DNA from: Peribacillus cavernae
Lineage (GTDB): Bacteria > Bacillota > Bacilli > Bacillales > DSM-1321
Direction of reading: 5' to 3'
DNA: 64,000 nt
Assembly: GCF_003989135.1 (NCBI RefSeq)
Contig: NZ_RYZZ01000015.1
Coordinates: forward strand, 62,001-126,000
In this document: piece by piece, positions 1 through 9,031 of the stretch
Numbering within the stretch: position 1 is the stretch's first letter
Layout: the number at the start of each line of letters is the position of its first letter
Made by a program: the position numbers and the translations under genes
Notes under the pieces: generated by a model
The model's database searches: none
Told to the model about the DNA's origin: nothing
The model's input: only the letters and a program-made list of their open reading frames with translations

Positions 1-720
1 CTTTGCAATGCCGACGACAATCCTGAAAAAGAAAGAAAATATATTGAGGTACTTCGGGCAAAGCAAGTGGATGGACTGATTATTTTCCCGACGGGGCAGA
101 ACATGGATTTATATGAAAACATGATAAAAGAGGGTTATCCGGTTGTTTTTATGGATCGAAAGGTAGAAGGCTTAAAAGCAAATACAGTCGTTGCAGCCAA
201 TAGTGAAGCAACCGTGGAAGCTGTTTCCCACTTTATTTCAAATGGACACAAAAGAATTGCAATTGCCACACAGCCATTAAGCATCAGTCCGAGGGTTGAC
301 AGGCTCCATGGCTATAAACAAGCGCTGATTGAAGCGGAAATTCCCCTCAGGCAGGAATATATGATCCATACTGAAATAAAAAATATGCAAGAAGAACTTG
401 AAAAGCTTTTTAGCCTTAAACAACCGCCGACAGCTTTATTTGCCGGAAATGATCTGGCTTTTCTCGAGGTGCTCGAATTTTTTAACGGAAAACGGTTGAA
501 AATTGGCAAAGATGTAGCATTAATCGTTTTTGATAATATCCCGTTTGCTCATCTTGCAGAAACTCCAGTGACAACCATTGCCCAACCAGCCCATGAAATG
601 GGGCAACAGGCGGCAGAACTGCTGCTTAAGCAAATTGATGACGAGGTTCAGGATGTTCAGGAATATGTTTTTCCATGCGAATTATTGATACGGGAATCGT
701 CCCGGAGAAAAGTTGAATAG
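1..720 (+). CDS. LacI/GalR-family transcriptional regulator, 3' part
   Basis: The reading frame is open to the left edge of the window, so the N-terminal helix-turn-helix is not visible; 239 residues remain. They match the periplasmic-binding-protein-like effector domain of LacI/GalR regulators: a DGLIIFPTG strand, a GYPVVFMDR segment, a HKRIAIATQP segment, the FAGNDLAFLEVLEF motif and the C-terminal TTIAQPAHEMGQQAAELLLKQ helix. Proteins of this family bind a sugar or sugar phosphate and release a palindromic operator. A 12-bp palindrome lies 30 bp downstream, in front of hxlA, and is the obvious target. Family is certain; effector unknown. Confidence 0.9.
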   Translation, partial: LCNADDNPEKERKYIEVLRAKQVDGLIIFPTGQNMDLYENMIKEGYPVVFMDRKVEGLKANTVVAANSEATVEAVSHFISNGHKRIAIATQPLSISPRVDRLHGYKQALIEAEIPLRQEYMIHTEIKNMQEELEKLFSLKQPPTALFAGNDLAFLEVLEFFNGKRLKIGKDVALIVFDNIPFAHLAETPVTTIAQPAHEMGQQAAELLLKQIDDEVQDVQEYVFPCELLIRESSRRKVE

Positions 721-749
721 GAGTCTGTTCAGTAGCGATACTATTTTAC

Positions 750-761
750 TAAACCGGTTTA
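750..761. promoter_or_regulatory. Palindromic LacI-type operator (TAAACCGGTTTA)
   Basis: Perfect 12-bp palindrome with a central CpG pair, the usual form of LacI/GalR operators. It lies between the LacI-family gene and hxlA, 16 bp before the hxlA start and just ahead of its ribosome-binding site GAGGAG (765-770). Binding would block transcription into hxlAB. Assignment to the adjacent regulator is inferred from position. Confidence 0.6.
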
Positions 762-777
762 CACGAGGAGTAATGCA

Positions 778-1413
778 ATGAAAATTCAGCTAGCTTTAGA
801 CCGTTTATCGATTGAGGAAGCGATTCAGATTGCACGAGAAGCAGAAGAATCGATTGACTTGATCGAGGTTGGAACATCATTGATAAAAGAGTTCGGCATT
901 TCAAGTGTGTCAAAAATTAAAGAGGCCTTTCCAAATAAAACAATCGTTCGCGATATAAAAACAATTGATAATGCCGTCTATGAATTTGAATTATGTTTCA
1001 AAGCAGGCGCCGACATAGCTACGGTGATGGGAGTATCTCCCGTTCAGACAATCGAAGCATGCTTAAACACAGCAGCGAAGCACGGCAGGACGGCAATGAT
1101 AGATTTGTTAAACACAAATGCAGAGCAAAAGGATTCTCTTTTTCAATATAATGATGCGATTTTCTGCGACCATGTGAGCAAGGATGAGCAAGAGATGGCA
1201 GGGAAAAAGAAAAGCAGTACTGCACAAAGCTTGGATTCTTCACTGCAGTGGGCTGTGGCTGGCGGCATTACCCTCGATTCAATCAATAAAATGACAGAGC
1301 CGCACCCTGACATTCTCATTATTGGTTCTGCAATCACGCAATCGGATGATCCCGGAAAAGCGGCAGCAGCCTTTAAAAAAGTGATAGATGAGGGAAGGGT
1401 AGAATACCAATGA
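778..1413 (+). CDS. hxlA: 3-hexulose-6-phosphate synthase-like enzyme
   Basis: 211 residues, the usual length for the orotidine-5'-phosphate-decarboxylase suprafamily. The metal/phosphate-site signature DxKxxD is at residues 59-64 (D59, K61, D64), with D8 and E30 in the expected active-site positions. Hexulose-6-phosphate synthase condenses formaldehyde with ribulose 5-phosphate in the cytoplasm (RuMP pathway). The close relative 3-keto-L-gulonate-6-phosphate decarboxylase has the same fold, but the overlap with an isomerase gene (ATGA, 1410-1413) favours the RuMP role. Start ATG 778 follows GAGGAG. The LacI-type regulation is unlike the HxlR control known in Bacillus subtilis. Confidence 0.85.
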   Translation: MKIQLALDRLSIEEAIQIAREAEESIDLIEVGTSLIKEFGISSVSKIKEAFPNKTIVRDIKTIDNAVYEFELCFKAGADIATVMGVSPVQTIEACLNTAAKHGRTAMIDLLNTNAEQKDSLFQYNDAIFCDHVSKDEQEMAGKKKSSTAQSLDSSLQWAVAGGITLDSINKMTEPHPDILIIGSAITQSDDPGKAAAAFKKVIDEGRVEYQ

Positions 1414-1958
1414 ATCAAATGGAAACGATACTTTCAGAAGTTTCAACTGTTCTTAAAAGAATTGATAATCAGGAAATAGACGCGGCAGTCCGCAAGCTAC
1501 AGGAAGGGAGGCGTATTTTTGTTATAGGAGAGGGACGGTCTGGTTTGATGGCCAAATCTTTTGCGATGCGTCTTATGCATTTAGGTGCAGAAGTTTATGT
1601 AATTGGCGAAACGATTACCCCATCCATTACAGAAACCGACATCCTTGTGGCAGTTTCCGGCTCAGGGACAACGAAAAATGTAGTCTGGACAACAGAAAAG
1701 GCCCAGTCAATGGGCTGTAGCATTATTGCGGTCACAACAGACACTGACTCTCCTTTAGGATCACATGCTTCCCTTGTCATCCATGTTCCAGCAGCCACAA
1801 AATATCGAAAAGAATGGGAACCTGCCACGATCCAGCCGCTTGGCTCTTTATTCGACCAATGTGTCCATATCCTTTTCGATAACATTTGTCTTGCCTATGC
1901 TGCCAGTAAACAAGTCAACCATGAACAAGCTTTTCAAAAGCATAGCAATATGGAATAG
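1410..1958 (+). CDS. hxlB: 6-phospho-3-hexuloisomerase (SIS domain)
   Basis: 182 residues forming one sugar-isomerase (SIS) domain. The phosphosugar-binding loops GEGRSG (40-45) and VSGSGTTKN (82-90) are intact. It converts D-arabino-3-hexulose 6-phosphate to fructose 6-phosphate, completing formaldehyde fixation with HxlA. The start codon overlaps the hxlA stop by 4 bp, indicating translational coupling and matched stoichiometry. Length and motifs agree with Bacillus HxlB. Confidence 0.88.
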   Translation: MNQMETILSEVSTVLKRIDNQEIDAAVRKLQEGRRIFVIGEGRSGLMAKSFAMRLMHLGAEVYVIGETITPSITETDILVAVSGSGTTKNVVWTTEKAQSMGCSIIAVTTDTDSPLGSHASLVIHVPAATKYRKEWEPATIQPLGSLFDQCVHILFDNICLAYAASKQVNHEQAFQKHSNME

Positions 1959-2070
1959 CACATTTTTTCGCTTGAATCCCGAGCCTCTTCAGGATATGAC
2001 CGGTTTTATCCGGGCCGCAGCGGGAATAATACTCATAACATTAGAATTTGTGTTAAATTGAGGTGTTTCA

Positions 2071-3618
2071 ATGCTATTTTTGGATAAAAAGCATGACCCG
2101 GGTAAGAATGCAAAACTCTTGGCTGAAATTTTCGAAAACAATCAGGATATCAAACAAGCAATCAAGGAAACAGATGCTGTTTTTCAAGAGTGCCAACTAG
2201 GCTTCGGGCAAAATCAAAAGTGGTCTACTATTAATAATTTAAGTGTTGTCATACCGCGTTTCTTTCTGACCAAACGGGCAGATACGAATTTTATCCCGTG
2301 CGAAACATTGATAGATCAACAAGGGAATGTCTATCCGGATTGGAAAACTCATCTGGACAAGGAATATATACATTTACAAAACAAGATTGATAGAGAAGTG
2401 AACGTTAAAGATTATGATGCTGTGGGAGATGGCGTAACAGATGATACGGAAGCTTTTAAGAAGGCAATTGGCAATGGCCATGTAATAGTAAACGTCCCTG
2501 AAGGTGTTTTTATCACAAAAGGAATCAGGCTGCCGTCATGGACAATCCTGGCTGGTGAAGGAAAAGGCGTTACAACGATAAAACTACATGATCATGCTCC
2601 AAAAGAGACAAGGCTGGTTACCAATCGAAATCACTGGCTGGGTAACCGTAGTATTTTAGTAAAGGGGCTGAGTCTGGACTGGAATGTAGAAAGGCTTGGC
2701 AACGAGCCAAAGACTAGTACCTGGGGAAACCATTCCAGCTGTCTAACGTATGCCAATGTAACATATGGCTGGGTGAAGGATGTGGAAGCGATTAATCCCG
2801 GCCTTCATTGCTTTGACGTTTCATCGACCCTCTATAATTACTCTGGTGACGGATACCGGGCCCGGGGCGGCAGCAAGTATATCTGGCTGGATAACCTTAA
2901 CGGCTATGGCTTTGGAGACGATGGAATTACTACCCATCACAGCGACTATATCTTCATTTCAAATTCACATATGTGTGATCCGAGCGGCAGGGCACATAAA
3001 AAAGGATTTTCCAACTCTAATGGAATCGAAGTGGACGATGGCTCACGATATGTATGGCTCATGAATAACTCCACGGCCAGATGCTTTGGCGGGGTAGAAA
3101 TGAAAGCCCATGCCAATTCTTCAGCGGCAAACAACGTCCAAATTATCGGACATCTGTCCGTTAATGACAACCGTTCTTATAACTTCCGCCACATCGGCCA
3201 TCACAAAAGCAGTGATCCTGAGTCCCGGACCGCCCATAACATCAGGGCAACGAACATTGTCGCTATCGCACCGGTCTATACCGATCTTTATGCAGGATCC
3301 ACCCCTCGGGCGATGGTTGTCTCAGCATATAAAAATGTGGTGATAAACAATTTTACGATAATCGGTAATCCTGAATATGACTTCAAAGGGAATCCGATCA
3401 TTGCCATTCAGTACCGCGCAAGAAATGTTATCCTCCATAATGTATCAATAAGAGATTTTAAAAATGCTCATAGTAACATTCAAGTCTTTGGCGGTGAACA
3501 GCGTGCTGATTCCGTTTATATCCATAATGTAAGGGTTCGAAATTCAGGATCTAAGGCGGTTGATGTTGGTATAGGAATAAAGGATATCAAAATAAGCGAT
3601 GTGGATTTGTTAGTATAG
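2071..3618 (+). CDS. Right-handed beta-helix protein, pectate-lyase-3/GH28-like
   Basis: 515 residues. Residues about 108-160 carry the NVKDYDAVGDGVTDDTEAF signature of Pectate_lyase_3 / GH28-type beta-helix proteins, followed by serial short-strand rungs through the C terminus (repeated xVxIxNxxI-like segments). The first 107 residues are not recognised. No signal peptide is visible, so the protein is probably intracellular or surface-bound by another route. It follows hxlB by 112 bp with its own RBS (GAGGTG). Family members cleave or bind polysaccharides; the substrate here is unknown. Association with hxlAB suggests carbohydrate-linked control, an inference. Confidence 0.7.
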   Translation: MLFLDKKHDPGKNAKLLAEIFENNQDIKQAIKETDAVFQECQLGFGQNQKWSTINNLSVVIPRFFLTKRADTNFIPCETLIDQQGNVYPDWKTHLDKEYIHLQNKIDREVNVKDYDAVGDGVTDDTEAFKKAIGNGHVIVNVPEGVFITKGIRLPSWTILAGEGKGVTTIKLHDHAPKETRLVTNRNHWLGNRSILVKGLSLDWNVERLGNEPKTSTWGNHSSCLTYANVTYGWVKDVEAINPGLHCFDVSSTLYNYSGDGYRARGGSKYIWLDNLNGYGFGDDGITTHHSDYIFISNSHMCDPSGRAHKKGFSNSNGIEVDDGSRYVWLMNNSTARCFGGVEMKAHANSSAANNVQIIGHLSVNDNRSYNFRHIGHHKSSDPESRTAHNIRATNIVAIAPVYTDLYAGSTPRAMVVSAYKNVVINNFTIIGNPEYDFKGNPIIAIQYRARNVILHNVSIRDFKNAHSNIQVFGGEQRADSVYIHNVRVRNSGSKAVDVGIGIKDIKISDVDLLV

Positions 3619-3644
3619 GCAAGGAGGGGTTCGGCAAGGTTCTT

Positions 3645-3653
3645 TGATATAAT
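3645..3653 (+). promoter_or_regulatory. Extended -10 promoter (TGATATAAT) for the HemD-like gene
   Basis: TG-N-TATAAT extended -10 element about 40 bp before the TTG start at 3691. The -35 region is poor, which fits an extended -10 promoter. Confidence 0.5.
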
Positions 3654-3690
3654 AGAACACAAACAAAGTCCAGAAAGGGGGAGGCTTACT

Positions 3691-4506
3691 TTGAAAAAAC
3701 TAGCTGGAAAAAGAATTGCTTTAGTTGGCCAGCGTAAAAGCGAAGAATTAAGTAAACTTGTTGAAAATCTTGGTGGAATCCCATTTTTGCGTCCTGCCCA
3801 GGGCACTGTGTTCCTTGATGAATCAAATATAGAATCCGACATAAAGTCCATAATAGAAGATGGTTTTAACTGGATGATTTTCACAACAGGGATAGGTACG
3901 GATGCACTGTATAACATCGCTGAGAAAATGGGGAAAGCCAAAGAATTTATCGAAGCATTGGGAAAGGCAAATATTGCAGCCAGGGGTTATAAAACCGTTA
4001 ACGTTCTTAAAAAGCTTGGGATTACCCCGCTTGTCCGCGATGATGATGGAAGCACGGCTGGTTTATTGAGAGAGCTGGCTGCTTATGATTTGAAAGGCTG
4101 CCGGGCGGCTCTGCAATTACATGGGGATCCAGCACCAAAGCTGATCGGTTGGTTGGTTGAGCAAGGCTGTACATATAAAGAAATTCTTCCGTATAAGCAT
4201 GTTCCGCCTCAACCTGAAATGATGGAGCAACTAATTACTGAGCTGCTGAACGGGGATATCGATGCAGTCAATTTCACAAGCACGCCACAGGCCAGGTTTT
4301 TAATGAGCTATGCCCGGGAAAAAGGAGTCGAACAGGATATTCTGAAGGTCTTTTCTAACAACGTCATCGCTGTTGCGGTCGGAAAAGTGACCGCCCAGGC
4401 TTTAAAAGAAGAAGGGATTGAACGGGTAGTCATTCCCGAAAATGAGCGGATGGGAAGTGCTATAGTCGCCTTAGCTGATTATTACCAGGGAAAAAGAAAA
4501 CTATAG
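3691..4506 (+). CDS. Uroporphyrinogen-III synthase (HEM4) family protein
   Basis: 271 residues. Two alternating alpha/beta lobes of the HEM4 fold are visible: N-terminal RIALVGQRKSEELSKLVENLGG and C-terminal DAVNFTSTPQARFLMSYA with AVAVGKVTAQALKEEG, the usual HemD landmarks. HemD closes hydroxymethylbilane to uroporphyrinogen III. No other heme gene is nearby, so this is probably a stand-alone paralogue rather than the housekeeping HemD; the actual reaction is uncertain. Start is TTG 3691 behind a strong GGGGGAGG. It ends in a strong hairpin at 4511. Confidence 0.7.
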   Translation: MKKLAGKRIALVGQRKSEELSKLVENLGGIPFLRPAQGTVFLDESNIESDIKSIIEDGFNWMIFTTGIGTDALYNIAEKMGKAKEFIEALGKANIAARGYKTVNVLKKLGITPLVRDDDGSTAGLLRELAAYDLKGCRAALQLHGDPAPKLIGWLVEQGCTYKEILPYKHVPPQPEMMEQLITELLNGDIDAVNFTSTPQARFLMSYAREKGVEQDILKVFSNNVIAVAVGKVTAQALKEEGIERVVIPENERMGSAIVALADYYQGKRKL

Positions 4507-4510
4507 TAAA

Positions 4511-4568
4511 AAGAAGAAGCAGGTTTGAAATAACGATCCTGCTTCTTCTTTTAGACCTTTTTTAAAAC
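4511..4568. terminator. Bidirectional rho-independent terminator
   Basis: 13-bp perfect stem (4511-4523 with 4538-4550, AAGAAGAAGCAGG and its complement) followed by T-rich sequence. It separates the convergent HemD-like gene (+) and coiled-coil gene (-). Confidence 0.85.
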
Positions 4569-4957
4569 TCCCCATCAGACTGAGTAAACGGTATGTTCAG
4601 CCTGCCTTCAACAGTACGCAGCCTCTGGTTTAATCTGCTCAGGCGGCGTGTATGGCGCTCATCATTTTGATTTAGGCGGTTTATCTCCTGATTGATCCGA
4701 TTAATTTCTCTGTTTATACGATCGAATTCCTGATTAATCCGGCCGATTTCCCGACTTTGTCGGGTTAACTCTCTGGTTTGCTGCTCATTTTGCCTTTCGA
4801 GAGCGTTCAATCTTCTTTCAACTCCCTGAGCCTGGGGCTGTTGTTGTCTCTCAAAATCGAATTGTTCTTGTTGTGGCATATACGGATTGTAATTCTCAGT
4901 CATATATTGGTCAAATTGCTGTGGAACATACTCATAATGAAAACCTCTTGGATTCAT
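4562..4957 (-). CDS. Gln/Asn-rich coiled-coil protein, unknown function
   Basis: 131 residues. The N-terminal 40 residues are rich in Tyr, Pro and Gln. From about residue 45 to 115 the chain is a long amphipathic helix: the segment INREINRINQEINRLNQ places Ile/Leu at 4-3 spacing, a clear heptad coiled coil with Asn/Arg on the other faces. There is no signal peptide or membrane segment. RBS AAAGGAGAGTG precedes ATG 4957. Similar composition is common among spore-surface or structural proteins of Bacillaceae, but I do not recognise this family and give no function. Confidence 0.7.
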   Translation of the reverse strand: MNPRGFHYEYVPQQFDQYMTENYNPYMPQQEQFDFERQQQPQAQGVERRLNALERQNEQQTRELTRQSREIGRINQEFDRINREINRINQEINRLNQNDERHTRRLSRLNQRLRTVEGRLNIPFTQSDGEF

Positions 4958-5148
4958 CGGGGCACTCTCCTTTTATTTTTATCTCGGGTTAAATACCATA
5001 TAAATTATGTGGTTATTTGCGGAGTGACACGGCATTTACCCAGAGACAGGCCTGTTCGAAACAATAGTGATAGTTGGCAAAGATTTATAAAGAATGTAAA
5101 ATGAAGGCGAAACTTTTTTATATTCCATGCGAAAAGAGGTTGTTCATT

Positions 5149-5718
5149 ATGAGTAAAGATAAAGTTTATAAGCTAAAAATCACCATTCAAGATATCTATC
5201 CGGCTATATGGAGAGAAGTTCTGGTTCCGGGTGGCATTACCTTTCATAAGCTCCATAAAATCATCCAGGCTGCCTTTGGTTGGCAAGATTATCATTTGTT
5301 TTTATTTCTGTTCCCGGATTGCATGGTAAAAGAACAAGATCCTGATTTTCCCCTGCATGAGATAGAGAAAAATCCAAAAAAAACATATATTGACGATTTG
5401 TTCGAAAAGCATGAGAAATGTTTGTATGAGTACGATTTTGGAGATTCCTGGATGCATGAAATAATTGTTGAAGAAGTGATAGGAAAGCCATTAGAAAATC
5501 GATCTCCAGTTTGTATTAATGGGGAGAGGCATCGTCCTCCCGAAGATGTTGGCGGAGCTGGAGGTTATGAATATTTTCTTAATGTTATAAATGACCCGAA
5601 TAATCCAGAATACGATGAGATGCTGGAATGGGCTGAAAAGGATACGGGTGGCAGAAAATTTGATCCCGAATATTTTTATAAGAATGAAACAAATCGAAAG
5701 CTGAAAAGAATTAAATAA
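5149..5718 (+). CDS. pRiA4b ORF-3-like protein
   Basis: 189 residues from ATG 5149, chosen because AGAGG lies just upstream; a longer frame from 5074 lacks a good RBS. The sequence VYKLKITIQDIYPAIWREV, the FHKLHKIIQAAFGWQDYHL segment, YEYDFGDSWMHEI and the CINGERHRPPEDVGGAGGYE motif are typical of the plasmid pRiA4b ORF-3 family. These proteins occur across bacteria without an established biochemical role and often travel with mobile DNA. It is monocistronic here, between the coiled-coil gene and the MBL nuclease. Confidence 0.8.
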   Translation: MSKDKVYKLKITIQDIYPAIWREVLVPGGITFHKLHKIIQAAFGWQDYHLFLFLFPDCMVKEQDPDFPLHEIEKNPKKTYIDDLFEKHEKCLYEYDFGDSWMHEIIVEEVIGKPLENRSPVCINGERHRPPEDVGGAGGYEYFLNVINDPNNPEYDEMLEWAEKDTGGRKFDPEYFYKNETNRKLKRIK

Positions 5719-5803
5719 AACTAGATAAGTTGAGATTAAGCATTGCATCTAACACAAATCGGTCAATACTTGCTGAAAATTTATACAGGAAGGGGCAGTC
5801 ATC

Positions 5804-8527
5804 TTGAAAGTTAGTATTTTAGGCGGGGGAAGCGAGGTTGGTGCTTCTTGTTTACATATAAGTATGGCGGATACAAATTTATTAATTGATGCAGGCATGA
5901 GAATGCACGGGGATGAGTTGCTCCCGGCTTTAGGTATGCTTGAAAATCTTGGCAGTCCCGAAGCGATGTTGGTTACGCACGCCCATGCCGATCATATCGG
6001 AGCACTCCCGATTGTCCATTCCCTTTTTCCATCAATCCCTTTATATACAACGCCTCCAACTGCAGACCTTATGAAGATAATGATGAAGGATTCATATAAA
6101 ATAATGGAACAGCGCTCCCGTGAAACCAGTACCTTACTTCCATACACAGAAGAACAAGTAAGCTCACTGCTTGATTCGATTCTTCTTTTTCCTGCAAGCG
6201 GTTCTTTGAAAGTCGGCAATTTACAAATAACCAGTTTTCGTGCCGGACATATTTTAGGAGCGGTTATGTTTCTGATTGAAGGGGAAGGTGAACAGCTCCT
6301 GGTTACGGGTGATTTGAGCTTTAAAGCGGGACGGACGATTCAAGGAGCCCAGGTTCCGCATGACATTCAGCCGGATGTGGTGATCATGGAATCAACCTAT
6401 GGTAACAGAGCCCATACTGACCGGAATACGGAAGAAAGGCGTCTTGCGGAACACGTTGCTGAGGTAGTGGCAGGCGGAGGCTTCGCACTTATTCCTGCAT
6501 TTGCTCTAGGACGGGCACAGGAAGTTCTCTTAGTTCTTCAGGACTATATGGAAAAAGGGCTTATCCCGGAGTTTCCAATCTATGTAGATGGACTTGTGAC
6601 CCCTATCAGCAGGATTTATAAAAATTACCCTCATTTTCTGAAAGGACCGGTTGCTTATCGCATTAGGAAAAACGGAGATGTGTTTTTAACAGAGGGCCGC
6701 TGTAAGGCTGTACATCCAAAAGAACGCGATGAGATTCTTAAGGGAAAACCGGGTTGTATTGTTGCTTCCTCAGGCATGCTGACTGGAGGAGCGAGCTCTT
6801 GGTATGCACAAAGGCTGGTATCCGAGGAGAAAAACGCAATTTTTATTACAGGTTACCAGGATGAAGAGAGTCCGGGCAGAAAACTGTTAAACCTCGCAGA
6901 TGGCTTAGAAAATAACCTGGAACTGAACGGAACGAGCTTTCAAGTAAAATGCCGTATTGGAAAATATGGTTTATCTGCACATGCAGACGCAAATGAAATG
7001 AATCGCTTCATCCAGACATTGAATCCCACTTATACATTGCTCGTTCATGGCGACGATGATGCAAGGAGTCGGATGGCTGATTTAATTGATCCAAGATTTC
7101 ATCCCGTTTTAGTGGAGAATGGCCAATCCTACCCATTTGAGAAACGGAAGTCAGGAATAGGCATTACAGGGAAAAAGTATAAGGTCAACGAAGCAAGCAT
7201 GAAGCTCCGTGAGAAAATCGGAAGCCTGTTGCTCTATCAACCTGAAAATGAAAACATCCTTAAGCTGGCCGTTTGCACAGGCACTCATCCAAAAACAAAT
7301 TTACTTATTTGTCAAACCCTTAAAGGAAAGCAGCTGAGGATTAGTCTGGGACAAGTTAAAGAAACGATTGGCAGTTGGAATCAGTCGATAGAGATTTTAA
7401 AGCAAGCTGCAGGGGAGGTATTTTCCTTTTCCCGTCCTTTTCTTGAAAAAATAAATTGGAGTGTCCTTCCTGATCAAACGTTATCTTTTAAAGAAATAGT
7501 GGAAACACTTCAAATCAAAAATATGGATGACAAACTGGCGGCTGCCATCGCTTTGCAAGGTCTTCCAAATGAAAATCGCATGGAAGAGCAAGCTGGGATA
7601 ATCCACTATAAACTGGATCAAAAAGTAAAACGCCAGCTGAACGATTTGGAGTTGCCAATTCAGGGACTCAAGGTTAATCCTGCTGCTGCCATGGAAACCG
7701 TTCGCGCACTTTTTGCGAATCATCCACGATTTATTCGCTGCGGGGTGGATGACTTAGGAAGGGGGAATGAAAGACTGACGATCTATTTTGATTTTCCGGA
7801 TGCTGTGTCCCAAAGCGAGAGAAACGACCTTTCTGATGTAATCAAAAACCAAACCGGCTGGACTGTAAGTTTTGCGGATTCTGTCCGTCAGGATCTTTTA
7901 CAAACCCGGCTCTTGGATTTATTGGGCAATTCGATAGGCTCCCCTTCCATACATTTGCATGAACGGAACGTGGCTGTTGCCATGCCAAGACCAAAGGACG
8001 CTGAAACTTTGATTCTGACGTTTAAAGAAGCAACAGGGTTTGATTTGCAATTCAAAGGAGAACCGCTTTCAGCATCTAATGATAAAAACAAAGAATTGTT
8101 CCAGGTCAGCACATCTTCAATAAAGCTGGAAAATAATCAAGCTTTAGAAGAAGCAAAAAACTGGGCAGAGGAGCGGGGACTTGCAATATATAAAACAGGG
8201 GTCAAACAACAAATCGGACAAACGATCATGGAAGTCCACTTCATCTCACCGGAAATAGCTATCCAACATGGAGCGGACCTGGAAGAACTCTCATACCGGA
8301 TCGGCATGCCGGTAACATATGCGAAAAACCCGAAACAAAATGAAATTATCCGCCTAACCCTGGAAGCCATCTCTAAAAGCTGGGATATAAAAAAGAACCC
8401 TTCTATTCATATTGATAAAAAACTCGTGGCTGTAAAGCTGGCATCCATGCCGGATGAGAATGAACAAAGGGAAACCAGTGAAAAAGTCAGGAGACAAACG
8501 GGTTACAGTCTAGAGGTAATCGTTTAA
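5804..8527 (+). CDS. MBL-fold/beta-CASP ribonuclease-like protein with repeated C-terminal half
   Basis: 907 residues, about twice the usual length of bacterial MBL/beta-CASP nucleases. Residues 1-450 hold the catalytic core: the zinc motif H59xH61xD63H64, further metal-site segments (GDLSFK, MESTYGNR), the beta-CASP insertion (FALGRAQEVLL) and the RMMBL-like GLSAHADANEM near residue 390. This architecture is that of CPSF73/RNase J-type endo/exonucleases. Residues about 640-907 contain four divergent copies of a roughly 45-residue beta-alpha-beta unit (near 642-689, 714-751, 791-842, 866-907) of unknown role, perhaps nucleic-acid binding. TTG start 5804 follows GGAAGGGG. The unknown 142-residue gene follows after 40 bp. 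Confidence 0.85.
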   Translation: MKVSILGGGSEVGASCLHISMADTNLLIDAGMRMHGDELLPALGMLENLGSPEAMLVTHAHADHIGALPIVHSLFPSIPLYTTPPTADLMKIMMKDSYKIMEQRSRETSTLLPYTEEQVSSLLDSILLFPASGSLKVGNLQITSFRAGHILGAVMFLIEGEGEQLLVTGDLSFKAGRTIQGAQVPHDIQPDVVIMESTYGNRAHTDRNTEERRLAEHVAEVVAGGGFALIPAFALGRAQEVLLVLQDYMEKGLIPEFPIYVDGLVTPISRIYKNYPHFLKGPVAYRIRKNGDVFLTEGRCKAVHPKERDEILKGKPGCIVASSGMLTGGASSWYAQRLVSEEKNAIFITGYQDEESPGRKLLNLADGLENNLELNGTSFQVKCRIGKYGLSAHADANEMNRFIQTLNPTYTLLVHGDDDARSRMADLIDPRFHPVLVENGQSYPFEKRKSGIGITGKKYKVNEASMKLREKIGSLLLYQPENENILKLAVCTGTHPKTNLLICQTLKGKQLRISLGQVKETIGSWNQSIEILKQAAGEVFSFSRPFLEKINWSVLPDQTLSFKEIVETLQIKNMDDKLAAAIALQGLPNENRMEEQAGIIHYKLDQKVKRQLNDLELPIQGLKVNPAAAMETVRALFANHPRFIRCGVDDLGRGNERLTIYFDFPDAVSQSERNDLSDVIKNQTGWTVSFADSVRQDLLQTRLLDLLGNSIGSPSIHLHERNVAVAMPRPKDAETLILTFKEATGFDLQFKGEPLSASNDKNKELFQVSTSSIKLENNQALEEAKNWAEERGLAIYKTGVKQQIGQTIMEVHFISPEIAIQHGADLEELSYRIGMPVTYAKNPKQNEIIRLTLEAISKSWDIKKNPSIHIDKKLVAVKLASMPDENEQRETSEKVRRQTGYSLEVIV

Positions 8528-8567
8528 AGTAAAACGGCAAAAACTACAACACAGAGGTAATCCGAAA

Positions 8568-8996
8568 ATGAGTAAAAAAGATATCGAAAAGAGGGTATTT
8601 TCTTGCGCTGGACAAGTGCTATATGAAAAAGGCTACATCAGCCCAATAGACATTTTAATCAAAATGGAACGGATTACGCCAAAGCAAGCGGAGGATTGGC
8701 GATTTAAACGTATCCCATATCTGGAGAGGGTTACGATTGGGAATCTCTCAAAACTAAATCATATTTTAAAGTCATTGGCCAAGTTTGCCAGAGAACGAAA
8801 TCTTCAACCTTCTAAAAGGGTTTATATGTCCTGGGGGAAAGGGGCAAAGCAAAGGCTGCGTTTTTCAAAATCCGATAGCCCATACATGGAGGAGCTGTAT
8901 TCAACCCATTACGTAAAGGTTCAAAAAGCCGGCAGCCAACCAATGGAAAACGACAAATCGGCCAAGGCTGAACAAGGAGGAATCATTAAATCTTAA
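8568..8996 (+). CDS. Conserved hypothetical basic protein, 142 aa
   Basis: I do not recognise a family. The chain is basic and mostly helical in pattern, with KQAEDWRFKRIPYLERV and KLNHILKSLAKFARERNLQPSKRV segments; the last 25 residues look disordered. No signal peptide or membrane segment. It starts 40 bp after the beta-CASP nuclease and probably shares its transcript, so a role as accessory or nucleic-acid-binding partner is possible but unproven. Its end lies 11 bp before the Uma2 frame. Confidence 0.7.
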   Translation: MSKKDIEKRVFSCAGQVLYEKGYISPIDILIKMERITPKQAEDWRFKRIPYLERVTIGNLSKLNHILKSLAKFARERNLQPSKRVYMSWGKGAKQRLRFSKSDSPYMEELYSTHYVKVQKAGSQPMENDKSAKAEQGGIIKS

Positions 8997-9031
8997 ACAG
9001 TGATATAATGGAAAGAAATGGGGTGATTTCA

